Shown in pieces: positions 37,515 to 47,915 of a stretch of 64,000 nucleotides of DNA. The translations under genes were made by a program, and so were the position numbers. Where the stretch lies: the NCBI GenBank assembly GCA_017634455.1, contig JAGBNK010000019.1:1-64000 (forward strand), written 5' to 3'. Below the pieces are notes generated by a model. That model searched no databases. It saw only the letters and a program-made list of their open reading frames with translations, and was not told the DNA's origin. Within the stretch, counting starts at the first letter, position 1. Every line of letters starts with the position of its first letter. The DNA comes from Lachnospiraceae bacterium (GTDB lineage: Bacteria > Bacillota > Clostridia > Lachnospirales > Lachnospiraceae).

Positions 37515-39197
37515 ATGAAGAAAAGAATTCTTGCACTCGCACTCTGCTGCGCAATGGTTTTCGGACTTGCAGCATGCGGTAAAGGAAATGGCAAGGATGC
37601 AACATCTGTATTAAAGATCAATCTTGCATCAGAGCCAGCTTACCTTGATCCAGCACTCAACTCTTCAGTTGATGGTGGATGTCTTGCAGTAAACTCATTT
37701 GCAGGACTTTACACATACTCTAAGGATAATCAGGAATTAGTTCCACAGTTAGCAAAGGCTATGCCAACTGTATCTGAGGATGGAAAGGTATACACTGTAG
37801 ACCTTATTGAATCAAAGTGGTCTAACGGTGAAGAATTAACAGCAAAGGATTTCGTATACTCATGGAATCGTGTAGTTGCTGAGGAAACAGCAGCTGATTA
37901 CGCTTACCTTTTCGATATCATCGATCGTAACGAAGATGGTACTCTGAAGGTAGAAGCTACAAATGACTACCAGTTGCAGATTACATTAACTAGTCCATGT
38001 CCATACTTCAACGATTTGATGGCATTCCCTACATTTTTCCCTGTATACCAGGCTGGTGTAGAAGCTGCAGATCCTGATGGAAAGAACCCTGGAGCATGGG
38101 CTCAGGAGCCAGGATTCGTATGTAATGGTGCTTACACTCTTACAGATTGGCAGCATGAGTCTTCTATGACTTATACAAAGAATCCTAACTACTATGATGC
38201 TGATAACGTAAAGATTGAGACATTGAACTTCATGCTCTCTGCTGATGCAACAGCTACATATGCTGCTTACCAGTCAGGAGATCTTGATTTCATCGATGAC
38301 GTTCCTACAGATGAGATTCCAAACCTTAAGGACAACCCAGAGTTCTACATCGAGGACAGTCTTGGAACATACTACGCAGCATTCAATGTAAACGCTGATC
38401 TCTTCAAGAATATGACAGCAGATCAGGCAGTTGCACTTCGTAAGGCTATCTCACTTGTTATCTCTCGTAAAGATATCGTAGAGAAGGTTGGTCAGACAGG
38501 ACAGGTTCCTGCAAGCTCATTCGTTCCAGAAGGAATGGCTGATGGTAACGGATCTACATACGAGATCAAAGAGTACTACAAGGCTACTGAGACAGGTTCT
38601 TCAAATGCTGATGCTGTTGCAGAAGCTACAAAGACACTTACAGACGCTGGATTCACACTTGATGGTGGCGTACTTAAGTTAAACGGCGAAGTTATTACAG
38701 TTCCTTACGTACTTAATGATAACCCAGGACACAAGGCTGCAGCAGAAATCATGCAGCAGGATCTCAAGGCAATCGGTATTGATATGTCAATTGAGACACA
38801 GGATTGGCAGGTATTCCTTGACAATCGTAAAGCTGGTAAGTACACATTTGCTCGTGAAGGTTGGTTAGCTGATTACAACGATCCAGTTAACATGCTTGAG
38901 ATCTTCACAACAGATTCTGGTAACAACGATCCACAGCTTGGTAAGGAGCCAATCTCTTCTGCTCCACAGAACTGGTCAGAGTACGATGCTCTTATCAATG
39001 AGATCAGAACAACAACAGACTTCGCTAAGCGTGTTGATTTAATGCACCAGGCAGAGGATATGCTTATGGATACATACGCTGTAGTTCCAATCTACTACTA
39101 CAACGACATCTATATGCAGAAGGCTAACGTAACAGGTGTTTACACAACAGTTTACGGCATGAAGTACTTCATGTATGCTGAGAAGGCTGCACAGTAA
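37515..39197 (+). CDS. oppA: Oligopeptide-binding lipoprotein OppA
   Basis: Lipoprotein signal MKKRILALALCCAMVFGLAACGKG, with the lipid-bearing Cys in LAAC. The rest is a family 5 solute-binding protein: YLDPALNSSVDGG, LAKAMPTVSEDGKVYTVDL, then SNGEELTAKDFVYSWNRVV. Length 560 aa is normal. It captures extracellular peptides for OppBCDF. An AAGGGAGG site, its own promoter and a strong terminator suggest high expression. Confidence 0.94.
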   Translation: MKKRILALALCCAMVFGLAACGKGNGKDATSVLKINLASEPAYLDPALNSSVDGGCLAVNSFAGLYTYSKDNQELVPQLAKAMPTVSEDGKVYTVDLIESKWSNGEELTAKDFVYSWNRVVAEETAADYAYLFDIIDRNEDGTLKVEATNDYQLQITLTSPCPYFNDLMAFPTFFPVYQAGVEAADPDGKNPGAWAQEPGFVCNGAYTLTDWQHESSMTYTKNPNYYDADNVKIETLNFMLSADATATYAAYQSGDLDFIDDVPTDEIPNLKDNPEFYIEDSLGTYYAAFNVNADLFKNMTADQAVALRKAISLVISRKDIVEKVGQTGQVPASSFVPEGMADGNGSTYEIKEYYKATETGSSNADAVAEATKTLTDAGFTLDGGVLKLNGEVITVPYVLNDNPGHKAAAEIMQQDLKAIGIDMSIETQDWQVFLDNRKAGKYTFAREGWLADYNDPVNMLEIFTTDSGNNDPQLGKEPISSAPQNWSEYDALINEIRTTTDFAKRVDLMHQAEDMLMDTYAVVPIYYYNDIYMQKANVTGVYTTVYGMKYFMYAEKAAQ

Positions 39198-39266
39198 TTG
39201 TTAATAAATCAAAACAGTATGTGTTTTATTCCAAACAAACATTTCACGTTTTAGAGCACATAAATC

Positions 39267-39298
39267 AAGGGACATCCATTATGGATGTCCCTTTTGTT
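39267..39298 (+). terminator. Intrinsic terminator after oppA
   Basis: AAGGGACATCCAT pairs perfectly with ATGGATGTCCCTT and runs into TTTT. Confidence 0.85.
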
Positions 39299-39316
39299 AT
39301 TGATTAAATACTATTA

Positions 39317-40186
39317 TTAATACTGCATTCCTTGTATACAATTTATATCAGTATTACTGGAAGAATGACATTTCCTCATCCAATACCTTGGCAATTTCAT
39401 TTCAGCTCTTGCCGCCTCAATTGATGCATTCAACGACAACAGATTTGTCTGAGCTGCAATGGAGTCAATTATAGCAACCGCTTCGCTAATTGTCTCTACT
39501 GCACTGTTGGTATTATTTATAAGCTCTACAATACTATCAATAGCATTGATACTATCTCTTGTAGACTGACGCAATTCAGATAATTTCTCCTGACTATTAG
39601 TTGAGTTCTCCTGCATTGAATCAGCAAGTTTCTGCATCTCATCAGTATTCTCTATAATCAGAGAAACAGCATCATTTATGTCAGTTACACTTTCTACCGC
39701 ATCCGAAGAATTTCTTGCATTACCTATTACTCCTCGAATCTTCTCTGCCATATCGAACAAAGCAGAAGACATTTCACCCAGTTCATCCTGTCGATTTCTA
39801 ACCTTTTCACTAAGATTGATAGATAAATCACCTGTAGCCATCTGGCGAACAGCTCTCACATTCTCATCGATTGCCTTGATAATTCGAAGCACATAAACGG
39901 CTGTAATAACAGTAAGTATAATTATAATCACTCCAGCTAAAGTAGCCATCAATTTAATACGATCATTTATGTAAGTAGAGATATTAATCTTTTTCAATCC
40001 TACGAAAGCCATGCCATATACTTCACCGTTATCATCCATCAATGGTTCATATGCTACATAATATTTCTCACCATTAATGACAACATTTTCCGGCTCTTGT
40101 GCTCTAAATGTTTTAAATCTCTCATATAAGCCACCCTGTACCTTTCCATCCATTCTTATTAAGTACCCAGAAAAAAAAGGAGACAT
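39317..40186 (-). pseudogene. Chemoreceptor remnant truncated at both ends
   Basis: What remains is the distal half of a single Cache domain (VINGEKYYVAYEPLMDDNGE then VYGMAFVGLKKI), one membrane helix (about 80-103), HAMP, and the first arm of the signalling coiled coil up to [18 protein letters not shown]. The conserved return arm (normally G[10 protein letters not shown]...) is missing. The frame then runs into EMKLPRYWMRKCHSS, while another frame at about 39354-39398 reads EIAKVLDEEMSFFQ and looks like a receptor C-terminus. The N-terminal membrane helix and first half of the Cache domain are also gone, and the only upstream ATG lies inside a terminator hairpin. It is therefore a decayed gene. 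Confidence 0.8.
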
Positions 40187-40206
40187 AAGTCGTGGGCTTA
40201 TGTCTC
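40170..40206 (-). terminator. Intrinsic terminator at the 5' edge of the chemoreceptor remnant
   Basis: On the minus strand GAGACATAAG pairs with CTTATGTCTC, followed by CTTTTTTTT. The remnant's first in-frame ATG lies within it. What transcript it ends is unclear because the sugar operon already has its own terminator upstream. Confidence 0.75.
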
Positions 40207-40352
40207 AAAAACTTTGTTAAAAACTTGACTGAGTTTATTTTAACATTTTCAGACTATTCTTACAACTTGAAAATGTAGTCCTTTTTGTCAAAATTTCTCT
40301 TGATAATCAGTCAGTTTTCACCAATATTTTTCAGAAGAAAAATCTATGCCAA

Positions 40353-40421
40353 GAAAAAAAATATCCCCCAAAGCATAAACACAATCACTTCTTTGATCAT
40401 GATATATGCTTCAGGGGATAT
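40353..40421 (-). terminator. Intrinsic terminator of the sugar importer operon
   Basis: ATATCCCCTGAAGCATA pairs with TATGCTTTGGGGGATAT on the minus strand and is followed by eight T. Confidence 0.8.
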
Positions 40422-40452
40422 CCATATTTTATAATACTTCCCTCAGTATTAA

Positions 40453-41325
40453 TTATTCCTTAACACCACCAAGTGTAACACCTGCTACAATATATTTAGA
40501 AAGCAAGATATACACAATAATGATTGGAACAATTGCCAATAAGATAAACATGTAAATCTTTCCCATATCAAATTTCAGGAAATCAGCAGATCTCAAACTA
40601 GCAATCAAAATTGGAAGTGTCTTCTTGTCATTTGAAGAAATAACCAACGCTGGCATGAAGAAGTTATTCCAGTTACTAACAAATACGAAGATTGCCTGTA
40701 CTGCCAAAGCCGGCTTCATAATTGGAAGCACAATCTTGTTAAATGTCTTGAACTCGCTACATCCATCAATTCTCGCCGCTTCAAGTAGTTCCATTGGAAG
40801 GGAACTCTGCATATATGAATACATGAAGTAAAATACTGCAGGAGCTGCTATAGATGGAAGAAACAGTGGTAGAAGTGTATCCATCAAATTAATCTTGGTA
40901 ATTAACTGAATAAAACCAAGTGCAGATACCTGTGTAGGCATTACAAGAATTAACAGAATAAATACTACTGCTGCTTTTTTCAACTTAAAATCATATGCAT
41001 ACAGACCATATGCTGTCAAAGCTGAGAAATAGCAAGACAGAACCGCTGCACAAGTAGATACAATAAGTGAGTTCTTCAATCCTATAAGGATTGGAAGCTT
41101 CGCATCATTTATTACATTGAGGAAGTTCTTCTGGAAATGTCCTCCAGGCAAGAAACTAAATCCCTGTTGTATCTGAATATGACTTCGTGTTGAATTAATT
41201 ATCAATATATAGAAGAAGAACAAGCACAAGAATGTAAGTATCGCCAATACTATATATGAAATAATAAGTCTTGGAGTAACATGTACATGTTCCTTCACTT
41301 TTTTCTTATTTGTATTATCGCTCAT
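40453..41325 (-). CDS. Sugar ABC transporter permease, MalG type
   Basis: Six transmembrane segments in 290 residues. The ATPase-contact EAA loop reads LLEAARIDGCSEFKTFNKIV followed by LPIMKP. The start has AAGGAGGTAACAAA. It is the last gene of the LacI-binding protein-permease-permease operon and pairs with the MalF-type permease upstream. No ATPase gene is present, as is common when one shared MsmK/UgpC-type ATPase serves several importers (known for Firmicutes; applied here by inference). Confidence 0.92.
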   Translation of the reverse strand: MSDNTNKKKVKEHVHVTPRLIISYIVLAILTFLCLFFFYILIINSTRSHIQIQQGFSFLPGGHFQKNFLNVINDAKLPILIGLKNSLIVSTCAAVLSCYFSALTAYGLYAYDFKLKKAAVVFILLILVMPTQVSALGFIQLITKINLMDTLLPLFLPSIAAPAVFYFMYSYMQSSLPMELLEAARIDGCSEFKTFNKIVLPIMKPALAVQAIFVFVSNWNNFFMPALVISSNDKKTLPILIASLRSADFLKFDMGKIYMFILLAIVPIIIVYILLSKYIVAGVTLGGVKE

Positions 41326-41343
41326 TTTGTTACCTCCTTCGCT

Positions 41344-42291
41344 CTACTTCTTTGCTTTCTTTTTCTTTGGCGCTGAATCGTCTTTTTCATTCATTGTCGA
41401 GTAAACGCATAAGCAAAGAATTGCGCATATGATAAACAAGATAACTGAAAGAGCACCTGCCATACCGAAGTTCTTACTATACAGATGATGATTCAAGAAC
41501 ATCAAAAGTGTCATTGAAGTTCTATCTGGATTACCATTTCCATTTGTCAAAATCTGTGGAACATCGTACATCTGCAAACCACCAATCATAGATGTAATAA
41601 ATACATATACCAGAATTGGTTTAATGCTTGGCAATGTGATTCTAAAGAATATCTGTGTGCTAGTTGCACCATCAATCTTCGCTGCTTCAAAAAGTGATGG
41701 GCTGATACCCATAATAGCAGCCATAAGCAAAATTGTTGTATTTCCAAACCACATAAGGAAGTTCATCAAAGCAATAAGTGCTCTTGTCCATCCAATTGAG
41801 GTAAAGAAACTAATTCCGTTCTTGGCAATTCCTGATGAAATCAAGAAACCATTTACAGGACCGATATTTGAAAACAATGCAAAGAATAACATTGAGAAGG
41901 CACTGGCCATAATCAAATTCGGCATATAGATTACAGTCTTGAAAAACTGCTTACCCTTGAGCTTAAGCATCTCATCTGAGAACCATGCTGCAAGTATTAA
42001 TGATACGACAATCTGTGGTATGAAACCTGCAATCCATAATAAGAGTGTATTTCCTGTATACTTAAGGAAATCAGATTGAATTAACTCTTTGTAATTATCT
42101 AATCCAACAAATGTAGGTCCAATTATTTTCAATCCACTTCTATAATATTCAAAAAAACTATAGAATACTGTAGATATCATAGGTATTAATTGAAAAACCG
42201 CAAATGCCAGAAAGAATGGCAAGATAAATACATATCCCCACTTGGCATAGCTTACGCTTTTGTAGCGTTTTTTATTGTCTTTTTCTGACAT
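41344..42291 (-). CDS. Sugar ABC transporter permease, MalF type
   Basis: Six transmembrane segments with the first at about 18-40. The EAA loop reads LFEAAKIDGATSTQIFFRIT followed by LPSIKP. I place the start at 42291, preceded by AAAGAGGTTAATGAG, not 19 codons upstream. The gap to the next permease is 18 bp. Substrate is probably cellobiose or cello-oligosaccharide, judged from the divergent cellobiose phosphorylase. Confidence 0.92.
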   Translation of the reverse strand: MSEKDNKKRYKSVSYAKWGYVFILPFFLAFAVFQLIPMISTVFYSFFEYYRSGLKIIGPTFVGLDNYKELIQSDFLKYTGNTLLLWIAGFIPQIVVSLILAAWFSDEMLKLKGKQFFKTVIYMPNLIMASAFSMLFFALFSNIGPVNGFLISSGIAKNGISFFTSIGWTRALIALMNFLMWFGNTTILLMAAIMGISPSLFEAAKIDGATSTQIFFRITLPSIKPILVYVFITSMIGGLQMYDVPQILTNGNGNPDRTSMTLLMFLNHHLYSKNFGMAGALSVILFIICAILCLCVYSTMNEKDDSAPKKKKAKK

Positions 42292-42389
42292 CTCATTAAC
42301 CTCTTTCTCTCTCTTAAAATTATCACGGTGCACACAGATTGTATGCACCGTGACTTATTTACTTAGTAAAAACTAAATACTATATCAGC

Positions 42390-43799
42390 CTATGGCCATA
42401 CAACTTCTTTGACATCTGGATATTTCTCTTTGATTGCCTTCTCGAAGTTAGCCTTTGCACCGTCCATATCAACAGTACCTGTGAAGTAATCCTTGAATGC
42501 CTTCTGGATTTCTTCGTTACATCCCTGATCATAAGGACCACAGTTTGACATATCAATCTTTGGAGCTGTCTCAGCGAAGAGTGCTACATGGTTCTGTCCG
42601 CCAAGGAACTCTGAAGAGTATGTTGTATCTGCTGCGATTTCATCCATAGCAGTCTTGTTGTTTGTGTAATCCTGTACATCTGGATTTCTTGTGATTGACT
42701 CCATGATAGACTTATCACATGTAAGCTTAAGCATTACGTCCTTGATAAGATCCTTGTCGTCTGTACCATTTGCTGCACAGATCCATGTACCACCCCAGTA
42801 GTAAGGAGCTGGTCCATAGCAAACTGCCCAGTCACCATATGCACCATTTCCAACTTCCTTAGCTCCATCTTCATCTGCTAATGCATTGCCAAGAAGTGTG
42901 AAGTTGATTCCCCATGTAGAATAGAAGAATCCGAATACCTTTGCATCTGGTCCCTGATCTGCTGTCCAGTTGTCATCCCAAAGTGATGTCTTGTTGTTGT
43001 AACCTGCATCTGTATACTTCTTTGTCTGATCAACCCACTTCATGATCATTGGATCAACTGTAAGCTTGCCATCTGTTACCCAAGGATTTGCAACGTTGTT
43101 AGAGAATGTTCTGTATGAATCATCAAATCCTGACAACATCTTGTAGCCCTTGTCACTAGCCTGCTTAGCAACTGCATCGAACTTATCCCAATCAGAAAGT
43201 GCTGCCTGTACTGCATCTGGATCATCTGTTCCAAGTACATCCTTGGCAATTGAACGACGATATGCGAAAAGTCCTGGTGTAGCCTGCCATGTTGTACCCT
43301 TCTGAGCACCGTTAGAATCTGTAACGATGTCCTTTGTGTACTGGTACTGATCAGCAAGATCAGCATCTGTAAGGCCGATGTCATTCTTAACATCAAGTGT
43401 ATAATCTGTATCAACATACTTCAAAGCGTAATCAGCTTCTACCAAGAAGATATCAATCTTATCATTATCAGCTGCGCTCTCCTGAGCAAGTAATGCTTCG
43501 TCAAGTTTGTTCTGATAGTTATTTCCTTCATTTGGGTTGATAGTCCACTTAACAACAGTTCCATCATTCAATGTTGTTGTAGAACCATCTGCAGAAACTT
43601 CCTTAACCTCCGGATAGAAATCATTGAATCTGCTCTGGAATTCATCGTTCCAGCACCAGATATTTAAGTAGTGTTCATCACCACTTGCTGCAGATCCGCC
43701 TGTTGAAGCAGAGTCTGCTGACTTGCTGCATGCAGCCATAGGAATTACCATTAAGGTAGCCATTGAAACGGCTAACGCTTTTCTCATAAAACCCTTCAT
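42390..43799 (-). CDS. Sugar-binding lipoprotein of ABC importer
   Basis: Lipoprotein signal with Cys in IPMAACSKS at about residue 24. The mature part is a family 1 solute-binding protein with many surface Trp, Tyr and Asp residues (YLNIWCWNDEFQSRFNDFYP, then WVTDGKLTVDPMIMKWVDQT). Length, 469 aa, fits oligosaccharide-binding members. The start has AGGAGGTAATTTATA, which lies in the 13-bp gap after the LacI gene. Substrate is inferred as cello-oligosaccharide from context. Confidence 0.9.
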   Translation of the reverse strand: MKGFMRKALAVSMATLMVIPMAACSKSADSASTGGSAASGDEHYLNIWCWNDEFQSRFNDFYPEVKEVSADGSTTTLNDGTVVKWTINPNEGNNYQNKLDEALLAQESAADNDKIDIFLVEADYALKYVDTDYTLDVKNDIGLTDADLADQYQYTKDIVTDSNGAQKGTTWQATPGLFAYRRSIAKDVLGTDDPDAVQAALSDWDKFDAVAKQASDKGYKMLSGFDDSYRTFSNNVANPWVTDGKLTVDPMIMKWVDQTKKYTDAGYNNKTSLWDDNWTADQGPDAKVFGFFYSTWGINFTLLGNALADEDGAKEVGNGAYGDWAVCYGPAPYYWGGTWICAANGTDDKDLIKDVMLKLTCDKSIMESITRNPDVQDYTNNKTAMDEIAADTTYSSEFLGGQNHVALFAETAPKIDMSNCGPYDQGCNEEIQKAFKDYFTGTVDMDGAKANFEKAIKEKYPDVKEVVWP

Positions 43800-43812
43800 T
43801 ATAAATTACCTC

Positions 43813-44832
43813 CTAGTTTGTGTGTTTTGGAGCGGAGACTGAACCTCCCTCCAGTACTTTGCCGTCCACATTAATCTGTTCTATCAGACTAGTCTTGGGA
43901 TTTTCGATGATATCAATAAGCTTTCTCGCTGACTCTCTGCCGACTGCATCGCTATCCTGTTGATAGGTAGTGAGCTTCGGTCTAAGTACTTGTGAAGACT
44001 TAACACCATCGTATCCCGTAACACTCATTTCGTCCGGTATTGATATGCCGTGATTCTCGAGGACCTGTCTGCCTCCCAGAAATGAATAGTCATCCGGATA
44101 CATGATCGCTGTGGGTTTATTTTTTAGATTTAACAGAACTTCTGTTGCCCTGGCACTATCGTGGGTATGATGATATCTAGCCTCGATAACATATTCGTCA
44201 GGAACTTCTACCCCTCCTTCCTTACAAGCTCTGTAAAAACCTACTAGTCGCTTTTCCGTAACGGATGTTTTCTCTCCATGTACGAAAGCGATATTCTTAT
44301 GACCTAAGTCAATAAGATACTTTGTTAATTGATATTGACCTTCGATATTGTTGGACATTATAGCGCTGTGATTATTGAATACATAATCAATGCTGACTGT
44401 CGGAATATCTGAATCAACCAGTTGGATTACTGCCGGTGATTTGAAATCTACACAAGCAATAAGTACTCCGTCGCATTTGCGATATACTGCATGTTCCAGA
44501 AATGACATTGGCCGTCCACCAAGATTCTGACTTATAAAGGTAATATCATATCCCAATCGTTCTGCCTCATCTTTGGCACCATTTAATATAGAAGCAAAAT
44601 ATTCATGTGATAAACCAGAATGTGTATCATCTACGAAAAGCACTCCTATATTATGAGAACTATTGGTCTTCAATTGTCTGGCGGCTGAATTCGGCATGTA
44701 ATGAAGTTCCTCCGCCGCCTTCAGGACTTTGGCTATGGTCGCTTCGCTAATGTCTTCATAGCCGTTCAATGCTTTGCTGACAGTAGCTGTGGAAACGCCA
44801 CACCTCTTTGCGATATCTTTGATCGTAGCCAT
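43813..44832 (-). CDS. LacI-family transcriptional regulator of the cellobiose locus
   Basis: The N-terminal HTH reads MATIKDIAKRCGVSTATVSK followed by ALNGYEDISEAT, with the minor-groove hinge YMPNSAARQL. The effector domain (about 60-335) is the usual sugar-binding fold (HNIGVLFVDD, CDGVLIACVDF, FVHGEKTSVTEKR, PTAIMYPDDYSFLG, MSVTGYDGVKSS). I place the start at 44832, preceded by GGGAG at 11 nt. It opens the sugar importer operon and is divergent from cellobiose phosphorylase, so it probably represses both and is released by an imported sugar (inference). Confidence 0.93.
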   Translation of the reverse strand: MATIKDIAKRCGVSTATVSKALNGYEDISEATIAKVLKAAEELHYMPNSAARQLKTNSSHNIGVLFVDDTHSGLSHEYFASILNGAKDEAERLGYDITFISQNLGGRPMSFLEHAVYRKCDGVLIACVDFKSPAVIQLVDSDIPTVSIDYVFNNHSAIMSNNIEGQYQLTKYLIDLGHKNIAFVHGEKTSVTEKRLVGFYRACKEGGVEVPDEYVIEARYHHTHDSARATEVLLNLKNKPTAIMYPDDYSFLGGRQVLENHGISIPDEMSVTGYDGVKSSQVLRPKLTTYQQDSDAVGRESARKLIDIIENPKTSLIEQINVDGKVLEGGSVSAPKHTN

Positions 44833-44891
44833 ATCTTCATTAACTCCCTTTGCTAAATCCTTCAAAACACTAAATCGTTTTCGATACCTTT

Positions 44892-44920
44892 AGTCTAATT
44901 CACGAAATCGATTAAGTCAA
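44892..44920 (-). promoter_or_regulatory. Leftward promoter for the LacI-importer operon
   Basis: On the minus strand TTGACT (44915-44920) and TAGACT (44892-44897) are 17 bp apart, and a CGATTTCG half-site lies between them. Confidence 0.55.
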
Positions 44921-45006
44921 CAACCGAAACTCTCCAAATATGTCTGATAATTCTTGTATAATTTTACTAATTTCGCTATTTTCGATAAGTTTTCGCTGAT
45001 TTTTAG

Positions 45007-45034
45007 TTGATTTTTGTTTGGTTCATTCTATAAT
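45007..45034 (+). promoter_or_regulatory. Rightward promoter for cellobiose phosphorylase
   Basis: TTGATT (45007-45012) and TATAAT (45029-45034) are 16 bp apart. A candidate operator palindrome lies just downstream at 45046-45061. Confidence 0.55.
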
Positions 45035-45236
45035 AAAAGTAATTTACGAAATCGTATTCGTTGCCGAAAACACTGGGTTTTGCCCCCATTTTTAATGTTT
45101 CGTACAAATTACAAGGTGTTTTCGTCTAAAGCGAATATCATATATAGGTTGTACATTTTCCATATAATAATGCACATTCACATCACCAGGAGATGTATAG
45201 CTGATATTAAACTACAATATATAAATAGGAGGTACT

Positions 45237-47732
45237 ATGAAATACGGATACTTCGATGACAATAATAAGGAATATGTCATCACAACACCTGAGACTCCGC
45301 TTCCTTGGATCAACTACTTAGGATCCAATGAATTCTTTGGTCTCTTCTCCAACACCTGTGGAGGTTATGATTTCTATAAAGATGCGAAGCTTCTTCGCCT
45401 GACTAGATACAGATATAACAACAGTCCATATGATAGCAATGGCCGTTACTACTATATAAATGATGGAAGTGATATCTGGAATGTAGGTTGGCAGCCTACA
45501 CAGACTCCTCTTGATTCATATGAATGTCATCATGGTATGGGATATTCCAAGATTATAAGTAGTAAGAATGGTATTGAATCTACTTTGTTAGCATTTGTAC
45601 CTGTACATGATAATTGTGAAATCAATCAGATTACATTGAGAAATGCAACTGATTCTAATAAGGAAATTAATTTCTTCAGCTACATAGAATTCTGTCTGTG
45701 GAATGCAGAAGACGATTCAACCAACTTCCAGAGAAACTTCTCTACTGGCGAAGTTGAAATAGAAGGAAGCACTATTTATCACAAGACAGAATATCGTGAA
45801 CGCAGAAACCATTTTTCTTTCTACCATTTAAATACAGAAATTGATGGTTTCGATACAGACAGAGCTACATTCCAGGGATTCTACCATGGACCTGCTAATC
45901 CAGACGCTGTAAAGGCTGGACATTGCAGCAACTCTGTAGCACACGGATGGTCTCCTATCGGTAGTCATCATAAGAAGATTTCTCTGGCTCCTGGGGAGAG
46001 CATTTCTCTCATATTTATATTAGGATACTGTGAAAATCCTGTTGAGAAGAAATTCATCGCTCCAAATGTAATTAACAAAGAGCCAGCTCATGTGATTATC
46101 AATAAGTATAAAACTGATGCAGATGTAGCTGCAGCTTACAACGAGTTGAAGGAATACTGGAATGGATTATTATCTGTATACACTCTCACTTCTGATAATG
46201 AGAAGCTCAACAGATCGGTAAATATTTGGAACCAGTATCAGTGTATGGTTACATTTAACATGTCAAGATCTGCCAGCTATTTCGAGAGTGGCATGGGCCG
46301 TGGAATGGGATTCAGAGATAGCTCCCAGGATTTACTTGGATTCGTTCATCTGATTCCTTCACGGGCAAGAGAGAGAATCCTCGATATTGCCAATACACAG
46401 TTCCCTGATGGTTCTGCTTATCATCAGTATCAGCCACTTACCAAAACTGGTAATTTAGGTGTTGGTTCAGGATTCAACGACGATCCATTATGGCTTATTG
46501 CCGGTACTTGCGCTTATATTCGTGAGACTGGAGACTATAGCATATTAGAGGAAATGTGTGAATTTGATACAGGACGTGCAGGTGTTCCTGCTGCTCCACT
46601 CTTTGAGCACTTACGTCGTAGTTTCAAATATAATATGGATCACAAGGGTCCACATAAGCTTCCTCTTATTGGTAGAGCTGACTGGAATGACTGTCTCAAC
46701 CTTAACTGTTTCTCAGAAACACCAGGTGAAAGCTTCCAGACTACAGGACCAAGTGAAGGCCCTGTTGCAGAATCAGTATTTATTGCAGGAATGTATGTAA
46801 AATACGGCAAAGAATTCAGAGACTTATGCCAGCATATAGCTGATATCAAATCACAAAATGCTTCTGAATTAGGTAATTTACCAGAAGTATCTGAATTAAA
46901 TCGCATTATCGGTATCTTGGATTCAGAAATAGTTGCCATGACAGAAGCAGTTGAAACTGCAGGTTGGGATGGCAAATGGTTTGTAAGAGCTTATGATGCC
47001 AACTCAAATCCTATTGGATCACACACATGCGAGGAAGGGCAGATATTTATCGAGCCACAGGGTATGTGTATCATGGGTGGTATCGGAATCGAAAATGGCA
47101 AAGCTGAGACAGCACTGGCTTCTGTAAAAGAAAAACTTGATAGCAAATACGGAATTATGCTGAATCAACCAGCTTATACAAGATACCATGTAGAACTCGG
47201 TGAGATTTCTTCTTATCCACCAGGATATAAAGAGAACGCCGGAATCTTCTGCCACAACAATCCTTGGATTGCATGTGCTGAAGCTGCAGTTGGACATGGT
47301 GATAGAGCTTATGAGATTTACACCAAGACTAATCCTGTATTCCTTGAGGAAATTGGTGAAATCCATAGAACAGAGCCATATGCATACTGCCAGATGGTTG
47401 CAGGTGCAGATGCTCCAACATTTGGAGAAGGCAAGAACAGCTGGCTTACAGGTACAGCTGCCTGGACATTTGCCACAGTAAGTCAGAATATACTTGGAAT
47501 CAAGCCAACCTATGATGGATTGAGTGTAGATCCTTGTATCCCTTCTACTCTTGGGGAGTACAGCGTAACTCGTAAGTACCGTGGCAAGACATATAACATT
47601 CATGTATCTAATCCAAATCATGTAGAACATGGTGTTAAGTCTATTTCAGTTAATGGTAACACCCTCCCGGAAGGCACCCTCCTTTTAAATCCTTCCGCAG
47701 ATGTTATGGATGTGGAAGTTATCTTAGGCTAG
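45237..47732 (+). CDS. Cellobiose phosphorylase, glycoside hydrolase family 94
   Basis: It cleaves cellobiose with phosphate to glucose 1-phosphate and glucose. There is no signal peptide, so it acts in the cytosol on imported sugar. The whole 831-residue sequence follows the family: [20 protein letters not shown] at the N-terminus, [48 protein letters not shown], the catalytic Asp segment [38 protein letters not shown] and [10 protein letters not shown]. Phosphate-site residues appear conserved. AGGAGG lies five bases before the ATG. Cellodextrin phosphorylase is less likely because the protein is too short for that group. Confidence 0.93.
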   Translation: MKYGYFDDNNKEYVITTPETPLPWINYLGSNEFFGLFSNTCGGYDFYKDAKLLRLTRYRYNNSPYDSNGRYYYINDGSDIWNVGWQPTQTPLDSYECHHGMGYSKIISSKNGIESTLLAFVPVHDNCEINQITLRNATDSNKEINFFSYIEFCLWNAEDDSTNFQRNFSTGEVEIEGSTIYHKTEYRERRNHFSFYHLNTEIDGFDTDRATFQGFYHGPANPDAVKAGHCSNSVAHGWSPIGSHHKKISLAPGESISLIFILGYCENPVEKKFIAPNVINKEPAHVIINKYKTDADVAAAYNELKEYWNGLLSVYTLTSDNEKLNRSVNIWNQYQCMVTFNMSRSASYFESGMGRGMGFRDSSQDLLGFVHLIPSRARERILDIANTQFPDGSAYHQYQPLTKTGNLGVGSGFNDDPLWLIAGTCAYIRETGDYSILEEMCEFDTGRAGVPAAPLFEHLRRSFKYNMDHKGPHKLPLIGRADWNDCLNLNCFSETPGESFQTTGPSEGPVAESVFIAGMYVKYGKEFRDLCQHIADIKSQNASELGNLPEVSELNRIIGILDSEIVAMTEAVETAGWDGKWFVRAYDANSNPIGSHTCEEGQIFIEPQGMCIMGGIGIENGKAETALASVKEKLDSKYGIMLNQPAYTRYHVELGEISSYPPGYKENAGIFCHNNPWIACAEAAVGHGDRAYEIYTKTNPVFLEEIGEIHRTEPYAYCQMVAGADAPTFGEGKNSWLTGTAAWTFATVSQNILGIKPTYDGLSVDPCIPSTLGEYSVTRKYRGKTYNIHVSNPNHVEHGVKSISVNGNTLPEGTLLLNPSADVMDVEVILG

Positions 47733-47804
47733 TACTTAATACATCAAATGAATGAATCCCCCAACCCCATGATTCATTCAAGATAAACCATATCTAATAT
47801 CCAC

Positions 47805-47852
47805 AAAAAAGCCGGTGGAATAGGACCAGTACCTATTTCACCGACTTTTTTA
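47805..47852. terminator. Bidirectional intrinsic terminator
   Basis: AGCCGGTGGAATAGG pairs with CCTATTTCACCGACT, with T-runs on both strands. It ends cellobiose phosphorylase and the convergent TSUP gene. Confidence 0.8.
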
Positions 47853-47915
47853 TTCTATATCTAATCATTTGATTTCTATGTTAATTGTTATCCATCTGGT
47901 CATTTAATATTGCAC

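Larger units (their letters stand above)
44866..45100. promoter_or_regulatory. Divergent control region with repeated TTTCG/CGAAA half-sites
   Basis: Half-sites occur at about 44875-44885 (TCGTTTTCGATA), 44901-44911 (CACGAAATCGA), 44971-44997 (TTTCGC, TTTTCGATAAG, TTTTCGCTG) and 45046-45070 (ACGAAATCGTATTCGT and CCGAAAAC). The 45046 site is an imperfect 16-bp palindrome. Such sequences suit LacI-type operators. The 44901 site lies between the -35 and -10 of the leftward promoter. Confidence 0.5.

Noticed and set aside
39317-40186. Functional short chemoreceptor
   Set aside because: The return arm of the signalling hairpin and the N-terminal membrane helix are missing.
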